A stretch of 13,805 nt of DNA from an uncultured Oscillospiraceae bacterium. GTDB lineage: Bacteria > Bacillota > Clostridia > Oscillospirales > Acutalibacteraceae. Position numbers and translations under genes: made by a program. Where the stretch lies: contig USHL01000016.1 of the NCBI GenBank assembly GCA_900554525.1, forward strand, positions 1 to 13,805, given 5' to 3'. Below are positions 1 to 7,838 of the stretch, one piece after another. The notes under the pieces are model-generated. The model saw nothing but the letters and a program-made list of their open reading frames with translations, made no database searches and was not told the DNA's origin. How positions within the stretch are numbered: position 1 is the first letter of the stretch; every line of letters starts with the position of its first letter.

Positions 1-1
1 G

Positions 2-781
2 TGGAAATATCTTATCGAAACCGCTCCTGATATTTCGGTATTTGAACCTTTTATATATGAAAATGATTTTCATAATTACAAAGCGGTTTTAAAGGCGGTT
101 ATACGCGATGCAGGATACAACGAACTGCTGATACTGCCGGCGCTTACCGACACTAAGCTGCTGGAACGCTCAGTAAAGGAAAAGCGTTTTGATATTTTGC
201 CATATTATATGTCGAAGCCGGCCGGAGACGCATATGAGGCGCTGACCGCAAAGGCCGACCCGCAGCTCGCAGACTGTATTATAGATGCCGGATGCATGTC
301 TGCGCAGCTGAAAAAATCCGACGAGCTTAAAAACAGTACTGTTTCTGAAATAATACTAAACGGGGTATTCTATAAAAACATAAAGGCCGCTCTAAGGGCG
401 GCAAAAGCGAATAAAGACGCTTATTTTCTTGAGGCGGCGCTTACCGAGACCAAGGTCATACCTAAAAAGGAAATGGTTGCGGCAGCATTGAAGGGACAGG
501 AGCATCTCTTAAAGCTGCTTGAATCTGCGGACTTAGTCGGCGGCGCAGACGCCGCGGAGCATTACAGAGCTTCTGCAGGCAGCTTTGAAAAGTATGCCGA
601 CGACCGTATAATATCTATAGCCCGAAAATGCAAATTTAAAGCTTTAGGTATAGAGCCTCTTATCGGTTTTATGCTGGCTCGGCTTGCTGAAATCAAGGAT
701 CTGCGTATAATTTACAGCGGTGTCAAAACGGGAATACCACGAGAAAAAACCGCGGAAAGGCTGCGTGAGCTTTATGGTTAA
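2..781 (+). CDS. ntpC: V-type ATPase subunit C (5'-truncated)
   Basis: The reading frame is open from base 2 and ends with TAA at 779-781, giving 259 visible residues; the N-terminus lies before the window. The protein is alpha-helical and contains a repeated layout typical of the V-ATPase C/d subunit: NYKAVLKAVIRDA near the start and IKAALRAAKANKDAYFLEAAL further on are related units, each followed by an E/DTK element. Known family role: the C subunit is the socket that couples the central stalk (D and F) to the membrane rotor ring. The gene order C-F-A-B-D downstream is the usual bacterial V-ATPase order and supports the call strongly. The stop codon overlaps the start of the F-subunit gene by 8 bases. 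Full-length members are around 330 residues, so roughly 70 are missing. Confidence 0.9.
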   Translation, partial: WKYLIETAPDISVFEPFIYENDFHNYKAVLKAVIRDAGYNELLILPALTDTKLLERSVKEKRFDILPYYMSKPAGDAYEALTAKADPQLADCIIDAGCMSAQLKKSDELKNSTVSEIILNGVFYKNIKAALRAAKANKDAYFLEAALTETKVIPKKEMVAAALKGQEHLLKLLESADLVGGADAAEHYRASAGSFEKYADDRIISIARKCKFKALGIEPLIGFMLARLAEIKDLRIIYSGVKTGIPREKTAERLRELYG

Positions 782-1091
782 AATAGCCGTTATGGGCGAT
801 ACCGAAAGCATAAAAGGTTTTGCCGCCGTAGGCCTTGACATCTTTCCCTGCGAAACGGAAGAAAGAGCGGAAGAAATTTTTTCAAAGCTTGTATTTTCCG
901 GCTACGGAATAATTTATATCACCGAAAATCTTGTGCCGTTTCTGCAGAAAGAAATAGCAAAAACCGATAAACAGCTTTCACCGTCGGTGGTGCCGATACC
1001 CAGCGTCACCACTGATAACGGTTTGGGTCTTCAGAGCCTTAAGCAGGCGGTAGAAAAAGCGGTAGGGTCGGATATTATATTTAATAAGTGA
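774..1091 (+). CDS. ntpF: V-type ATPase subunit F
   Basis: This encodes a 105-residue protein beginning MVKIAVMGD, the usual N-terminus of the small Rossmann-like F subunit. F binds subunit D in the central rotor stalk of the V1 sector. I chose ATG 774 rather than the upstream in-frame ATG at 720, because the extra 18 residues fall inside the C-subunit gene and do not resemble the family. The 774 start gives the normal length and overlaps the preceding gene by 8 bases, which suggests translational coupling; the ribosome binding site is weak. Visible family features are the glycine-rich first strand and turn, a mid-protein IIYITENL strand and a C-terminal basic helix. The stop at 1091 is 20 bases before the A-subunit start. 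Confidence 0.9.
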   Translation: MVKIAVMGDTESIKGFAAVGLDIFPCETEERAEEIFSKLVFSGYGIIYITENLVPFLQKEIAKTDKQLSPSVVPIPSVTTDNGLGLQSLKQAVEKAVGSDIIFNK

Positions 1092-1111
1092 GCTTAAAAG
1101 GAGTAATAACA

Positions 1112-2881
1112 ATGACCGAAGGAAGAATAACCAAGGTCGCCGGTCCGCTCGTCATCGCGGAGGGTATGCGCGACGCCAATATGTTCGACGTTGTACGTGT
1201 CAGCGATAAGGGACTTATCGGTGAGATAATAGAGATGCACGGCGACAAAGCCTCGGTTCAGGTATATGAGGAAACCGCAGGCTTAGGACCTGGCGAACGG
1301 GTGGTATCTACCGGAAAGCCGCTGAGCGTGGAGCTCGGTCCCGGCCTTATCGGTTCTATTTTCGACGGTATTCAGCGCCCTTTGGCAGAAATTATGAAGG
1401 TGTGCGGTACGAATCTGCAGAGGGGTGTTGAGGTTCCTTCGCTTCCGAGAGATAAAAAGTGGCATTTTACTCCCGCTTTAAAAGTCGGCGATACGGTAGA
1501 AAACGGCGATACAGTAGGCACAGTAGCTGAAACAGCGATAGTAAACCATAAAATAATGGTACCGAACAAAATAAGCGGTAAAATTTTTGAAATTTCCGAG
1601 GGGGACTTTACCGTTACAGATACGGTTTACAAGATCGAAACCGAAAACGGAATCAAGGAATTCACACTTATGCAGTCATGGCCGGTGCGTCTGGGAAGAC
1701 CATATAAGCGCAAGCTTTCGCCTGATATTCCTCTTATAACCGGTCAGAGGGTAATAGATACATTTTTCCCGATAGCTAAGGGCGGTGTTGCGGCTGTACC
1801 GGGGCCGTTCGGCTCCGGAAAGACTGTGGTACAGCATCAGCTTGCCAAGTGGGCGGCTGCCGATATTATAGTATATATCGGGTGCGGAGAGCGCGGCAAT
1901 GAAATGACCGATGTTTTAAACGAATTTCCGGAGCTTAAAGACCCGCGCACCGGTAATTCGCTGATGGAACGCACAGTGCTTATCGCCAACACCTCCGATA
2001 TGCCGGTCGCGGCGAGAGAGGCCTCTATATATACCGGCATTACCATAGCCGAATATTTCCGCGATATGGGCTATACGGTGGCCCTGATGGCGGATTCCAC
2101 CTCACGCTGGGCCGAGGCGCTGCGTGAAATGTCAGGCAGACTTGAGGAAATGCCGGGTGAAGAGGGGTATCCCGCTTACCTTGGCTCACGCCTTGCGCAG
2201 TTTTATGAGCGAGCAGGTCGTGTTATAGTTAACGGGAAGGATGAGACCGAAGGTGCGCTTTCGGTAATCGGCGCTGTGTCTCCTCCCGGAGGAGATATAT
2301 CCGAACCCGTTTCACAGGCTACGCTGAGAATAGTCAAGGTTTTCTGGGGCTTGGATTCATCACTCGCATATAAGCGTCATTTCCCCGCTATAAACTGGCT
2401 TACCAGTTATTCGCTTTATGCCGACTCACTTTCGGAATGGTTTAACCGTAATGTAAACCAAAATTGGTATAAGCTGCGCGGCAGGCTTATGAATATACTT
2501 CAGGAGGAGTCGGAGCTGGAGGAGATAGTAAAGCTTGTCGGAATGGATGCTCTTTCTCCTACGGACCGCTTAAAGCTTGAGGCGGCGCGCTCCATAAGGG
2601 AGGATTATCTGCACCAAAACGCCTTTAACGACACGGATACCTATACCTCGCTTGAGAAGCAGTTTCTGCTGATGGAGCTTATACTTGCGTTTTACGACAA
2701 ATCGCTTGACGCGCTTAATCGGGGCGCATTTATTGAAAAAATAGTTTCAATGCCTGCAAGAGAACGGATAGGCCGTTTCAAATATATCGCCGAAAATGAC
2801 ATAAAGCAGGATTATGATAATATAATTTCTTCGCTTGAAAGTGATATCGACGACGCTGTAAATACCTCGGAAAAGCTGTAG
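1112..2881 (+). CDS. ntpA: V-type ATPase catalytic subunit A
   Basis: This is the 589-residue catalytic ATP-hydrolysing (or synthesising) subunit of the V1 head, close to the usual length. The P-loop GPFGSGKT spans residues 231-238, with Lys237. The conserved Gly-Glu-Arg element carries the presumed catalytic Glu260. The Walker B strand ends at Asp328 in LMADSTSRW. Residues of about 110-190 form the extra bulge domain that separates A subunits from F-type beta subunits. Start: ATG 1112 has a good AAGGAG site about 9 bases upstream. An in-frame GTG at 1088 overlaps the F gene but would add eight non-family residues. The protein works as an A3B3 ring with the product of the next gene, which starts 14 bases after this stop. 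Whether the complex moves H+ or Na+ cannot be told, because the K (rotor) subunit is outside the window. Confidence 0.97.
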   Translation: MTEGRITKVAGPLVIAEGMRDANMFDVVRVSDKGLIGEIIEMHGDKASVQVYEETAGLGPGERVVSTGKPLSVELGPGLIGSIFDGIQRPLAEIMKVCGTNLQRGVEVPSLPRDKKWHFTPALKVGDTVENGDTVGTVAETAIVNHKIMVPNKISGKIFEISEGDFTVTDTVYKIETENGIKEFTLMQSWPVRLGRPYKRKLSPDIPLITGQRVIDTFFPIAKGGVAAVPGPFGSGKTVVQHQLAKWAAADIIVYIGCGERGNEMTDVLNEFPELKDPRTGNSLMERTVLIANTSDMPVAAREASIYTGITIAEYFRDMGYTVALMADSTSRWAEALREMSGRLEEMPGEEGYPAYLGSRLAQFYERAGRVIVNGKDETEGALSVIGAVSPPGGDISEPVSQATLRIVKVFWGLDSSLAYKRHFPAINWLTSYSLYADSLSEWFNRNVNQNWYKLRGRLMNILQEESELEEIVKLVGMDALSPTDRLKLEAARSIREDYLHQNAFNDTDTYTSLEKQFLLMELILAFYDKSLDALNRGAFIEKIVSMPARERIGRFKYIAENDIKQDYDNIISSLESDIDDAVNTSEKL

Positions 2882-2895
2882 GAGGGTAGTAGTTT

Positions 2896-4269
2896 ATGCC
2901 GAAAGAATACAAAACGATACGGGAGGTCGCAGGGCCGCTTATGATGGTCAGCGATGTCGAAAACGTTAAATATGATGAGCTCGGCGAGATAGAGCTCCCC
3001 GACGGTGAAACCCGGCGCTGCCGCGTACTCGAAATCAATGGCTCTAACGCTTTGGTTCAGCTCTTTGAAAGCTCGGCGGGGATAAATCTCGCAGAATCAA
3101 AGGTGCGTTTTTTGGGACGCGGTATGGAGCTTCCGGTATCGCCGGATATGCTTTCACGTGTTTTTGACGGATTGGGCCGTCCGATTGACGGCGGGCCTGA
3201 AATTATTCCCGAAAAGCGGCTTGACATAAACGGACGGCCGATGAATCCCGCTGCACGCAATTATCCGCAGGAATTTATACAAACCGGCGTTTCGGCCATA
3301 GACGGCCTTAACACATTAGTACGCGGTCAAAAGCTTCCGATATTTTCAGCTTCAGGTCTTCCGCATGCCAATCTTGCAGCTCAGATAGCAAGGCAGGCAG
3401 AGGTGCTTGGCGACAATGAACAGTTTGCTGTAGTTTTTGCCGCTATGGGAATCACTTTTGAGGAATCCGAATTTTTCATAAATTCTTTCAGGGAAACCGG
3501 AGCAATCGACCGCACGGTAATGTTTGTAAATCTTGCCAACGATCCGGCAATAGAGCGCATCGCCACACCTAAAATGGCACTGACTGCTGCCGAGTATCTT
3601 GCGTTTGATCTCGGTATGCAGGTTCTGGTTATAATGACCGATATTACAAACTACGCCGATGCGCTTAGAGAGGTCTCAGCGGCGCGCAAGGAAGTGCCCG
3701 GCAGACGCGGATATCCCGGGTATATGTATACCGATCTCGCCACGCTTTACGAACGAGCAGGAAGGCTCAAAGGCAAGGACGGCTCTATAACTCTTATTCC
3801 TATTCTTTCTATGCCTGAGGATGACAAAACTCATCCGATACCGGATCTTACCGGATATATTACCGAGGGGCAGATAATCCTAAGCCGTGAGCTTTACCGT
3901 AAAGGAATTGCTCCTCCGATAGATGTTCTTCCGTCGCTTTCCCGCCTTAAGGACAAGGGAATAGGCGAGGGAAGGACCAGAGGCGATCATGCCGCTACTA
4001 TGAATCAGCTTTTTGCGGCGTATGCACGCGGCAAGGACGCCAAAGAGCTTATGGTCATACTTGGTGAAGCCGCTCTTACGGAAATTGATAAAAAATATGC
4101 TTTATTTGCAGACCGTTTCGAAGCCGAATATGTTTCTCAGGGCTATGATTCCAACCGCACCATTGAGGAGACCCTCGATATCGGCTGGAGACTTTTGTCG
4201 ATACTTCCGCGCAGTGAGCTTAAAAGAATTGACGATGAGCTGCTTGATAAATATTACGGAAAGCTTTAA
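2896..4269 (+). CDS. ntpB: V-type ATPase regulatory subunit B
   Basis: This is the 457-residue non-catalytic partner in the A3B3 ring, the normal length for the family. As expected for B, the P-loop is not of the GxxxxGKT type; the corresponding stretch reads FSASGLPHANLAAQ. The conserved PSLSRLKDKG element holds Arg350, the arginine finger that reaches into the catalytic site of A. The ITNYADALREVSAAR block and the GRRGYPGYMYTDL block are also characteristic. The ATG start is preceded by GGAGGG (about 2881-2886) at good spacing. The gene follows ntpA by 14 bases and precedes the D-subunit gene by 14 bases, so all are clearly one transcription unit. No odd substitutions were noticed. Confidence 0.97.
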   Translation: MPKEYKTIREVAGPLMMVSDVENVKYDELGEIELPDGETRRCRVLEINGSNALVQLFESSAGINLAESKVRFLGRGMELPVSPDMLSRVFDGLGRPIDGGPEIIPEKRLDINGRPMNPAARNYPQEFIQTGVSAIDGLNTLVRGQKLPIFSASGLPHANLAAQIARQAEVLGDNEQFAVVFAAMGITFEESEFFINSFRETGAIDRTVMFVNLANDPAIERIATPKMALTAAEYLAFDLGMQVLVIMTDITNYADALREVSAARKEVPGRRGYPGYMYTDLATLYERAGRLKGKDGSITLIPILSMPEDDKTHPIPDLTGYITEGQIILSRELYRKGIAPPIDVLPSLSRLKDKGIGEGRTRGDHAATMNQLFAAYARGKDAKELMVILGEAALTEIDKKYALFADRFEAEYVSQGYDSNRTIEETLDIGWRLLSILPRSELKRIDDELLDKYYGKL

Positions 4270-4283
4270 GGGAGGCGTTTTCA

Positions 4284-4955
4284 TTGGCGGTACTAAACGT
4301 TAACCCCACGCGTATGGAGCTTACCCGTCTTAAGAAACAGCTCGCTACTGCTACCAAGGGACACAAGCTCTTAAAGGATAAGCGCGATGAGCTTATGCGC
4401 CAGTTCCTTGATATAATACGTGAAGCCAAAAACCTGCGTGAAGGTTTTGAGCAAAGGCTCAGGGAAGTTAATGCTAACTTTTTGCTGGCCTCAAGCGTTA
4501 TGTCCGCCGAAGCCGTGGATACCGCGCTGTTGGTTCAAAAGCAGGAAGTTTACCTTGAAATGACTACCAGAAATGTTATGAGCGTTGAGATACCTGTTTT
4601 TAATATCAAAACCCGCACAAGCGATGAAACCGATATTTATTCCTATGGATTTGCTTCTACGAGCTTTGAGCTGGATGATGCGGTTTCTGGGCTTTCGGAG
4701 CTTCTCCCGACAATGCTTGAGCTTGCCGAAAAGGAAAAATCCGTAAAGCTTATGGCAGAGGAAATCGAAAAAACGCGCCGCAGGGTCAACGCGCTGGAGC
4801 ATGTGCTTATTCCCAGATACCGCGAGACTATCCGTATGATCACGATGAAGCTTGAGGAAAATGAACGCTCGAGCCGAGCTCGGCTTATGAAAGTCAAGGA
4901 TATGATGGTGGCTCAGCAGATAGAGCATAAGCATTCGAATCCCGGCGCCTTGTAA
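4284..4955 (+). CDS. ntpD: V-type ATPase subunit D (central stalk)
   Basis: This is a 223-residue protein, the rotor shaft that turns inside the A3B3 ring. It is dominated by two long charged, heptad-like helices: about residues 10-70, and about 145-205 in the stretch with EEIEKTRRRVNALEHV and RYRETIRMI. This antiparallel coiled coil is typical of V-ATPase D. The start is a TTG at 4284, giving the family-typical N-terminus LNVNPTRMELTRLKK. It is served by AGGGAGG at about 4269-4275. The next in-frame ATG (4314) would cut into the conserved NPTR segment, so TTG is preferred. This is the last gene of the operon here; a strong hairpin follows 25 bases after the stop. Confidence 0.95.
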   Translation: MAVLNVNPTRMELTRLKKQLATATKGHKLLKDKRDELMRQFLDIIREAKNLREGFEQRLREVNANFLLASSVMSAEAVDTALLVQKQEVYLEMTTRNVMSVEIPVFNIKTRTSDETDIYSYGFASTSFELDDAVSGLSELLPTMLELAEKEKSVKLMAEEIEKTRRRVNALEHVLIPRYRETIRMITMKLEENERSSRARLMKVKDMMVAQQIEHKHSNPGAL

Positions 4956-4980
4956 TCACCGCTTAGTTTGGAAAAACTGA

Positions 4981-5017
4981 ATATAAAAGCACATTGTTCA
5001 CCAATGTGCTTTTATAT
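4981..5017. terminator. Bidirectional terminator hairpin between ntpD and the araC-type gene
   Basis: A perfect 16-bp stem joins 4981-4996 to 5002-5017 (ATATAAAAGCACATTG and its complement) around a 5-base TTCAC loop. The plus strand runs on into CTTTTATATATT and the minus strand into a T-containing stretch, so it can stop both the V-ATPase operon and the convergent regulator gene. The U-tracts are short. The hairpin lies inside the 3' end of the minus-strand regulator gene, whose stop codon (4998-5000) is in the loop. Confidence 0.8.
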
Positions 5018-5849
5018 ATTCTCTCGGCGTACAGCCTTTATAGCGTTTAAAGGTTTTGGAAAAATAACTGAGATTGTTGAAGCCGGAGTCAAAGGCAGCC
5101 TCGGTTATGCTACGGTCTCCGCCGAGAATTTCACGGCAGGCGGAATCTATCCGCATTTCATTTATATAGCCGAACAGTGTTTTTGAGGTGAATTCCTTAA
5201 AAAAACGGCAGAGATATTTTTCACTCATCCCGGAAACAGCAGAAAGCTTTTGGAGTGTTATCTGCTCCGTATAATTCGCTTCTATCCAGTCGATAAGCTC
5301 GGTAAGTGCCTTTATCCTCTGACGGTTTTGTTCACTTTCCTTAGCCTGGATTATTCTTTTTTCGCAATATAGCATATAGAAAAGTTCAAACAGCGCAGAA
5401 TAAACTGAAAGCTCATAATATTTGACGGGCAAACGCATAAGTTCAAAAAGATGTTCAATAATACCGCAAAGCTGTGAAGCACCGGATATAAGTTCAGGCC
5501 TTATACTTTTTGTGCCGTTCATAATCGGCAGTATAAAAGTACCGGTGATATCGCCGCTGTGTTTTCTCAGCATATTCAGGTCAAATACCACACATTCATA
5601 TATGCAGTTTTGAGGTTCGCCGCGGTGCAGCTTTCCGCACTGAACAAGGAGAGAATCACCGGCATTAAGCCTATATTCAACGGTATTGATATACATATTA
5701 AGAGCGCCGGAAACCACTCTTACGATTTCGAACTGCCTGTGCCAGTGTATAGGCATTCTATATTCGGGATGTCCGCTGTCTACATTATAATACTGTATTG
5801 GAAACTCAGAACTACCATGAACCTTATTTTCAATATGGTCCTTATACAT
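4998..5849 (-). CDS. AraC-family transcriptional regulator with cupin sensor domain
   Basis: This 283-residue protein has an N-terminal sugar-sensing cupin domain (about residues 20-95, with HWHRQFEI and the GDSLLVQCGKLHRG strand pair). A linker helix region follows (about 125-170). The C-terminal AraC/XylS DNA-binding domain (about 183-281) has two helix-turn-helix units: TLQKLSAVSGMSEKYLCRFF and SITEAAFDSGF...YFSKTFKRYKGCTPREY. The start ATG at 5849 has an AGAGGTGA ribosome binding site upstream on the minus strand. The gene diverges from fucI with 115 bases between the starts, the classic position for a local activator, so I infer that it controls the fucI-SGNH-fucA operon in response to the sugar or a pathway intermediate. 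The effector cannot be read from sequence. The last five to six codons are embedded in a terminator hairpin. Confidence 0.9.
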   Translation of the reverse strand: MYKDHIENKVHGSSEFPIQYYNVDSGHPEYRMPIHWHRQFEIVRVVSGALNMYINTVEYRLNAGDSLLVQCGKLHRGEPQNCIYECVVFDLNMLRKHSGDITGTFILPIMNGTKSIRPELISGASQLCGIIEHLFELMRLPVKYYELSVYSALFELFYMLYCEKRIIQAKESEQNRQRIKALTELIDWIEANYTEQITLQKLSAVSGMSEKYLCRFFKEFTSKTLFGYINEMRIDSACREILGGDRSITEAAFDSGFNNLSYFSKTFKRYKGCTPREYIKAHW

Positions 5850-5875
5850 CGGACATCACCTCTGAAGTGAATATA

Positions 5876-5903
5876 GTTATAATTTATGTCATATATTACA
5901 CAA
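5876..5903 (-). promoter_or_regulatory. Candidate promoter of the AraC-type gene
   Basis: Read on the minus strand there is a TTGTGT -35 element (5898-5903), a 16-base spacer and a TATAAC -10 element (5876-5881). This would start transcription near 5869, about 20 bases before the regulator's ATG, with the AGAGGTGA site in between. The hexamers are fair, not consensus. Confidence 0.5.
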
Positions 5904-5919
5904 GTATTTTATCATAAAT
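5882..5919. promoter_or_regulatory. Inverted repeat in the divergent araC/fucI control region
   Basis: ATTTATG at 5882-5888 is matched by CATAAAT at 5913-5919, a 7-bp inverted repeat with arms starting 31 bases apart. It spans the -35 region of the regulator promoter and ends a few bases before the fucI -10. This is the expected place for a local operator, but the arms are AT-rich and short, so chance is possible. Confidence 0.3.
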
Positions 5920-5924
5920 AACAC

Positions 5925-5930
5925 TATAAT
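5925..5930 (+). promoter_or_regulatory. Candidate fucI promoter (-10 only; poor -35)
   Basis: A perfect TATAAT lies at 5925-5930, 34 bases before the fucI ATG, which has a CGGAGGT ribosome binding site at 5951-5957. At 16-18 bases upstream there is only AAGTAT/CAAGTA, far from TTGACA. A good -10 with a poor -35 fits a promoter needing an activator, probably the divergent AraC-type protein. Confidence 0.55.
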
Positions 5931-5964
5931 GCAATTATGAAATAAAATTACGGAGGTAAAGAAA

Positions 5965-7758
5965 ATGGCAGAAAACAGACTTATTGGCGAATATCCGGTA
6001 ATCGGCATACGTCCTACAATCGACGGCCGCAGAGGTGTTTTAGGCGTGCGTGAATCGCTTGAAGTGCAGACAATGAATATGGCGTCTGCCGCGGCAAAGC
6101 TGTTCAGCGAAAATCTAAGATATTCAAACGGCGAACCTGTAAAGGTAGTTATTGCCGATACCACTATAGGCCGGGTGGCTGAGGCCGCGGCATGTGCGGA
6201 TAAATTCCGCAGGGCCGGTGTTGACATTACTCTTACCGTAACCCCGTGCTGGTGCTACGGAGCAGAAACTATGGACATGGACAAAAACACCATAAAAGCG
6301 GTTTGGGGCTTTAACGGAACAGAAAGACCCGGAGCGGTCTATTTGGCTTCCGTGCTTGCTACACACGCACAGAAAGGTTTGCCGGCTTTCGGTATTTACG
6401 GCGGCGAGGTGAAGGACGCCGACGATACGGAAATTCCCGATGATGTTAAGGAAAAGCTGCTGCGTTTCGGCAGAGCGGCGGTTGCGGCGGCTACTATGCG
6501 GGGAAAATCTTATTTGCAGATAGGTTCAATATGCATGGGTATAGGCGGCTCCATAATCAGTCCGGAATTTATTGAGGAATATCTCGGCATGCGGGTTGAA
6601 TCGGTCGATGAGGTGGAGATTATACGCCGTATGACTGAAGGTATTTATGACAAGGCGGAATATGAAAAAGCGCTTGCTTGGGTGAAAAAGAATTGCCATG
6701 AGGGCTTTGACAAAAACCCAGAAAACCTTCAGAAAACCAGAGCACAGAAAGACTCCGACTGGGAGTTTGTCGTTAAAATGTGCGTTATAATTAAGGATCT
6801 TATGAACGGCAATAAGAATCTGCCCAAGGGCTGTGAAGAAGAGGCGGTAGGTCATAATGCGATTGCGGCCGGTTTTCAGGGTCAGAGACAGTGGACCGAT
6901 TTCTATCCCAACTGCGATTTCCCCGAAGCAATGCTCAATACATCGTTTGACTGGAACGGTGCCCGTGAGCCGTACATACTTGCCACTGAAAATGATGTGT
7001 TGAACGGTATAGGAATGCTCTTTATGAAGCTTCTCACCAACCGCGCGCAGATGTTCGCAGATGTACGTACCTGCTGGAGCGGCGCTTCGGTAAAGCGTGT
7101 TACAGGCTATGATATAACCGGGAAGGCAAAGGAGGCCGACGGCTTTATTCACCTTATTAATTCCGGAGCCTGCTGCCTTGACGCTAATGCGGGTGCAAAG
7201 GATGCAAACGGTGTTCCTGTAATGAAGCCCTGGTATAAAATGAATGACCGCGATATTCAGGCCGTTATGGATAGCACAACTTGGAACTATGCCGATCTCG
7301 GATATTTCAGAGGCGGCGGATATTCATCGCGTTTTGAAACCAAAGCCGAAATGCCTGCCACGATGATAAGGCTTAACCTTGTAAAGGGCTTAGGTCCCGT
7401 GCTTCAGATAGCCGAGGGATGGACGGTTGCCCTGCCGGAGGAGGTTTCTGATACGCTTTGGAAACGTACCGACTATACCTGGCCCTGCACCTGGTTTACT
7501 CCGCGTGTTACCGGCAGCGGTGCTTTTAAGAGCGCATATGACGTTATGAATAACTGGGGAGCCAATCACGGAGCCATATCCTACGGCCATATAGGCGCCG
7601 ATCTTATAACGTTATGCTCAATACTTCGTATCCCTGTATGTATGCATAATGTACCTGAGGAAAAAATCTTCCGCCCGTCTGCGTGGAACGCTTTCGGAAT
7701 GGATAAAGAGGGACAGGATTTCAGAGCCTGCGCCGCCTACGGTCCGTTATACAAATAA
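5965..7758 (+). CDS. fucI: L-fucose isomerase
   Basis: This 597-residue cytoplasmic enzyme interconverts L-fucose and L-fuculose (and usually D-arabinose and D-ribulose). It aligns by eye with E. coli FucI along its whole length. Landmarks include IGIRPTIDGRR near the N-terminus, TPCWCYGAET, WGFNGTERPGAVYLA, AIAAGFQGQRQWTD and the C-terminal RIPVCMHNVPEE...GPLYK. The three Mn2+ ligands of E. coli FucI (Glu337, Asp361, His528) correspond to Glu342, Asp366 and His535. The gene has its own promoter region and begins an operon whose third gene encodes a fuculose-phosphate-type aldolase, which supports a fucose role. The next gene follows after 80 bases, a stretch in which I see no terminator. Family members of this size are hexameric in known structures. 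Confidence 0.96.
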   Translation: MAENRLIGEYPVIGIRPTIDGRRGVLGVRESLEVQTMNMASAAAKLFSENLRYSNGEPVKVVIADTTIGRVAEAAACADKFRRAGVDITLTVTPCWCYGAETMDMDKNTIKAVWGFNGTERPGAVYLASVLATHAQKGLPAFGIYGGEVKDADDTEIPDDVKEKLLRFGRAAVAAATMRGKSYLQIGSICMGIGGSIISPEFIEEYLGMRVESVDEVEIIRRMTEGIYDKAEYEKALAWVKKNCHEGFDKNPENLQKTRAQKDSDWEFVVKMCVIIKDLMNGNKNLPKGCEEEAVGHNAIAAGFQGQRQWTDFYPNCDFPEAMLNTSFDWNGAREPYILATENDVLNGIGMLFMKLLTNRAQMFADVRTCWSGASVKRVTGYDITGKAKEADGFIHLINSGACCLDANAGAKDANGVPVMKPWYKMNDRDIQAVMDSTTWNYADLGYFRGGGYSSRFETKAEMPATMIRLNLVKGLGPVLQIAEGWTVALPEEVSDTLWKRTDYTWPCTWFTPRVTGSGAFKSAYDVMNNWGANHGAISYGHIGADLITLCSILRIPVCMHNVPEEKIFRPSAWNAFGMDKEGQDFRACAAYGPLYK

Positions 7759-7838
7759 GCAAAAATAAAATTTATGGATTTTACATATATGCGATTGAAA
7801 AATGTTTTTGAAACGCTTTAGCAAAAGGAGTTAGAAGA

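Noticed and set aside
4491..4934. 147-codon minus-strand frame inside the V-ATPase D gene
   Set aside because: The plus-strand coiled-coil D subunit explains the sequence; the antisense frame has no family features.
4968..5186. 72-codon plus-strand frame after ntpD
   Set aside because: It runs through the terminator and the antisense of the AraC DNA-binding domain, with no ribosome binding site.
6526..7152. 208-codon open frame on the minus strand inside fucI
   Set aside because: It lies opposite a fully conserved fucI frame, has no ribosome binding site or recognisable domain, and its composition is what complementing FucI codons gives.
7809..7823. Catabolite-repression (cre)-like sequence TGAAACGCTTTAGCA before the SGNH gene
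   Set aside because: It resembles a cre site but lacks one base in the left half, so the symmetry and spacing are wrong; its position next to a ribosome binding site is also unusual.
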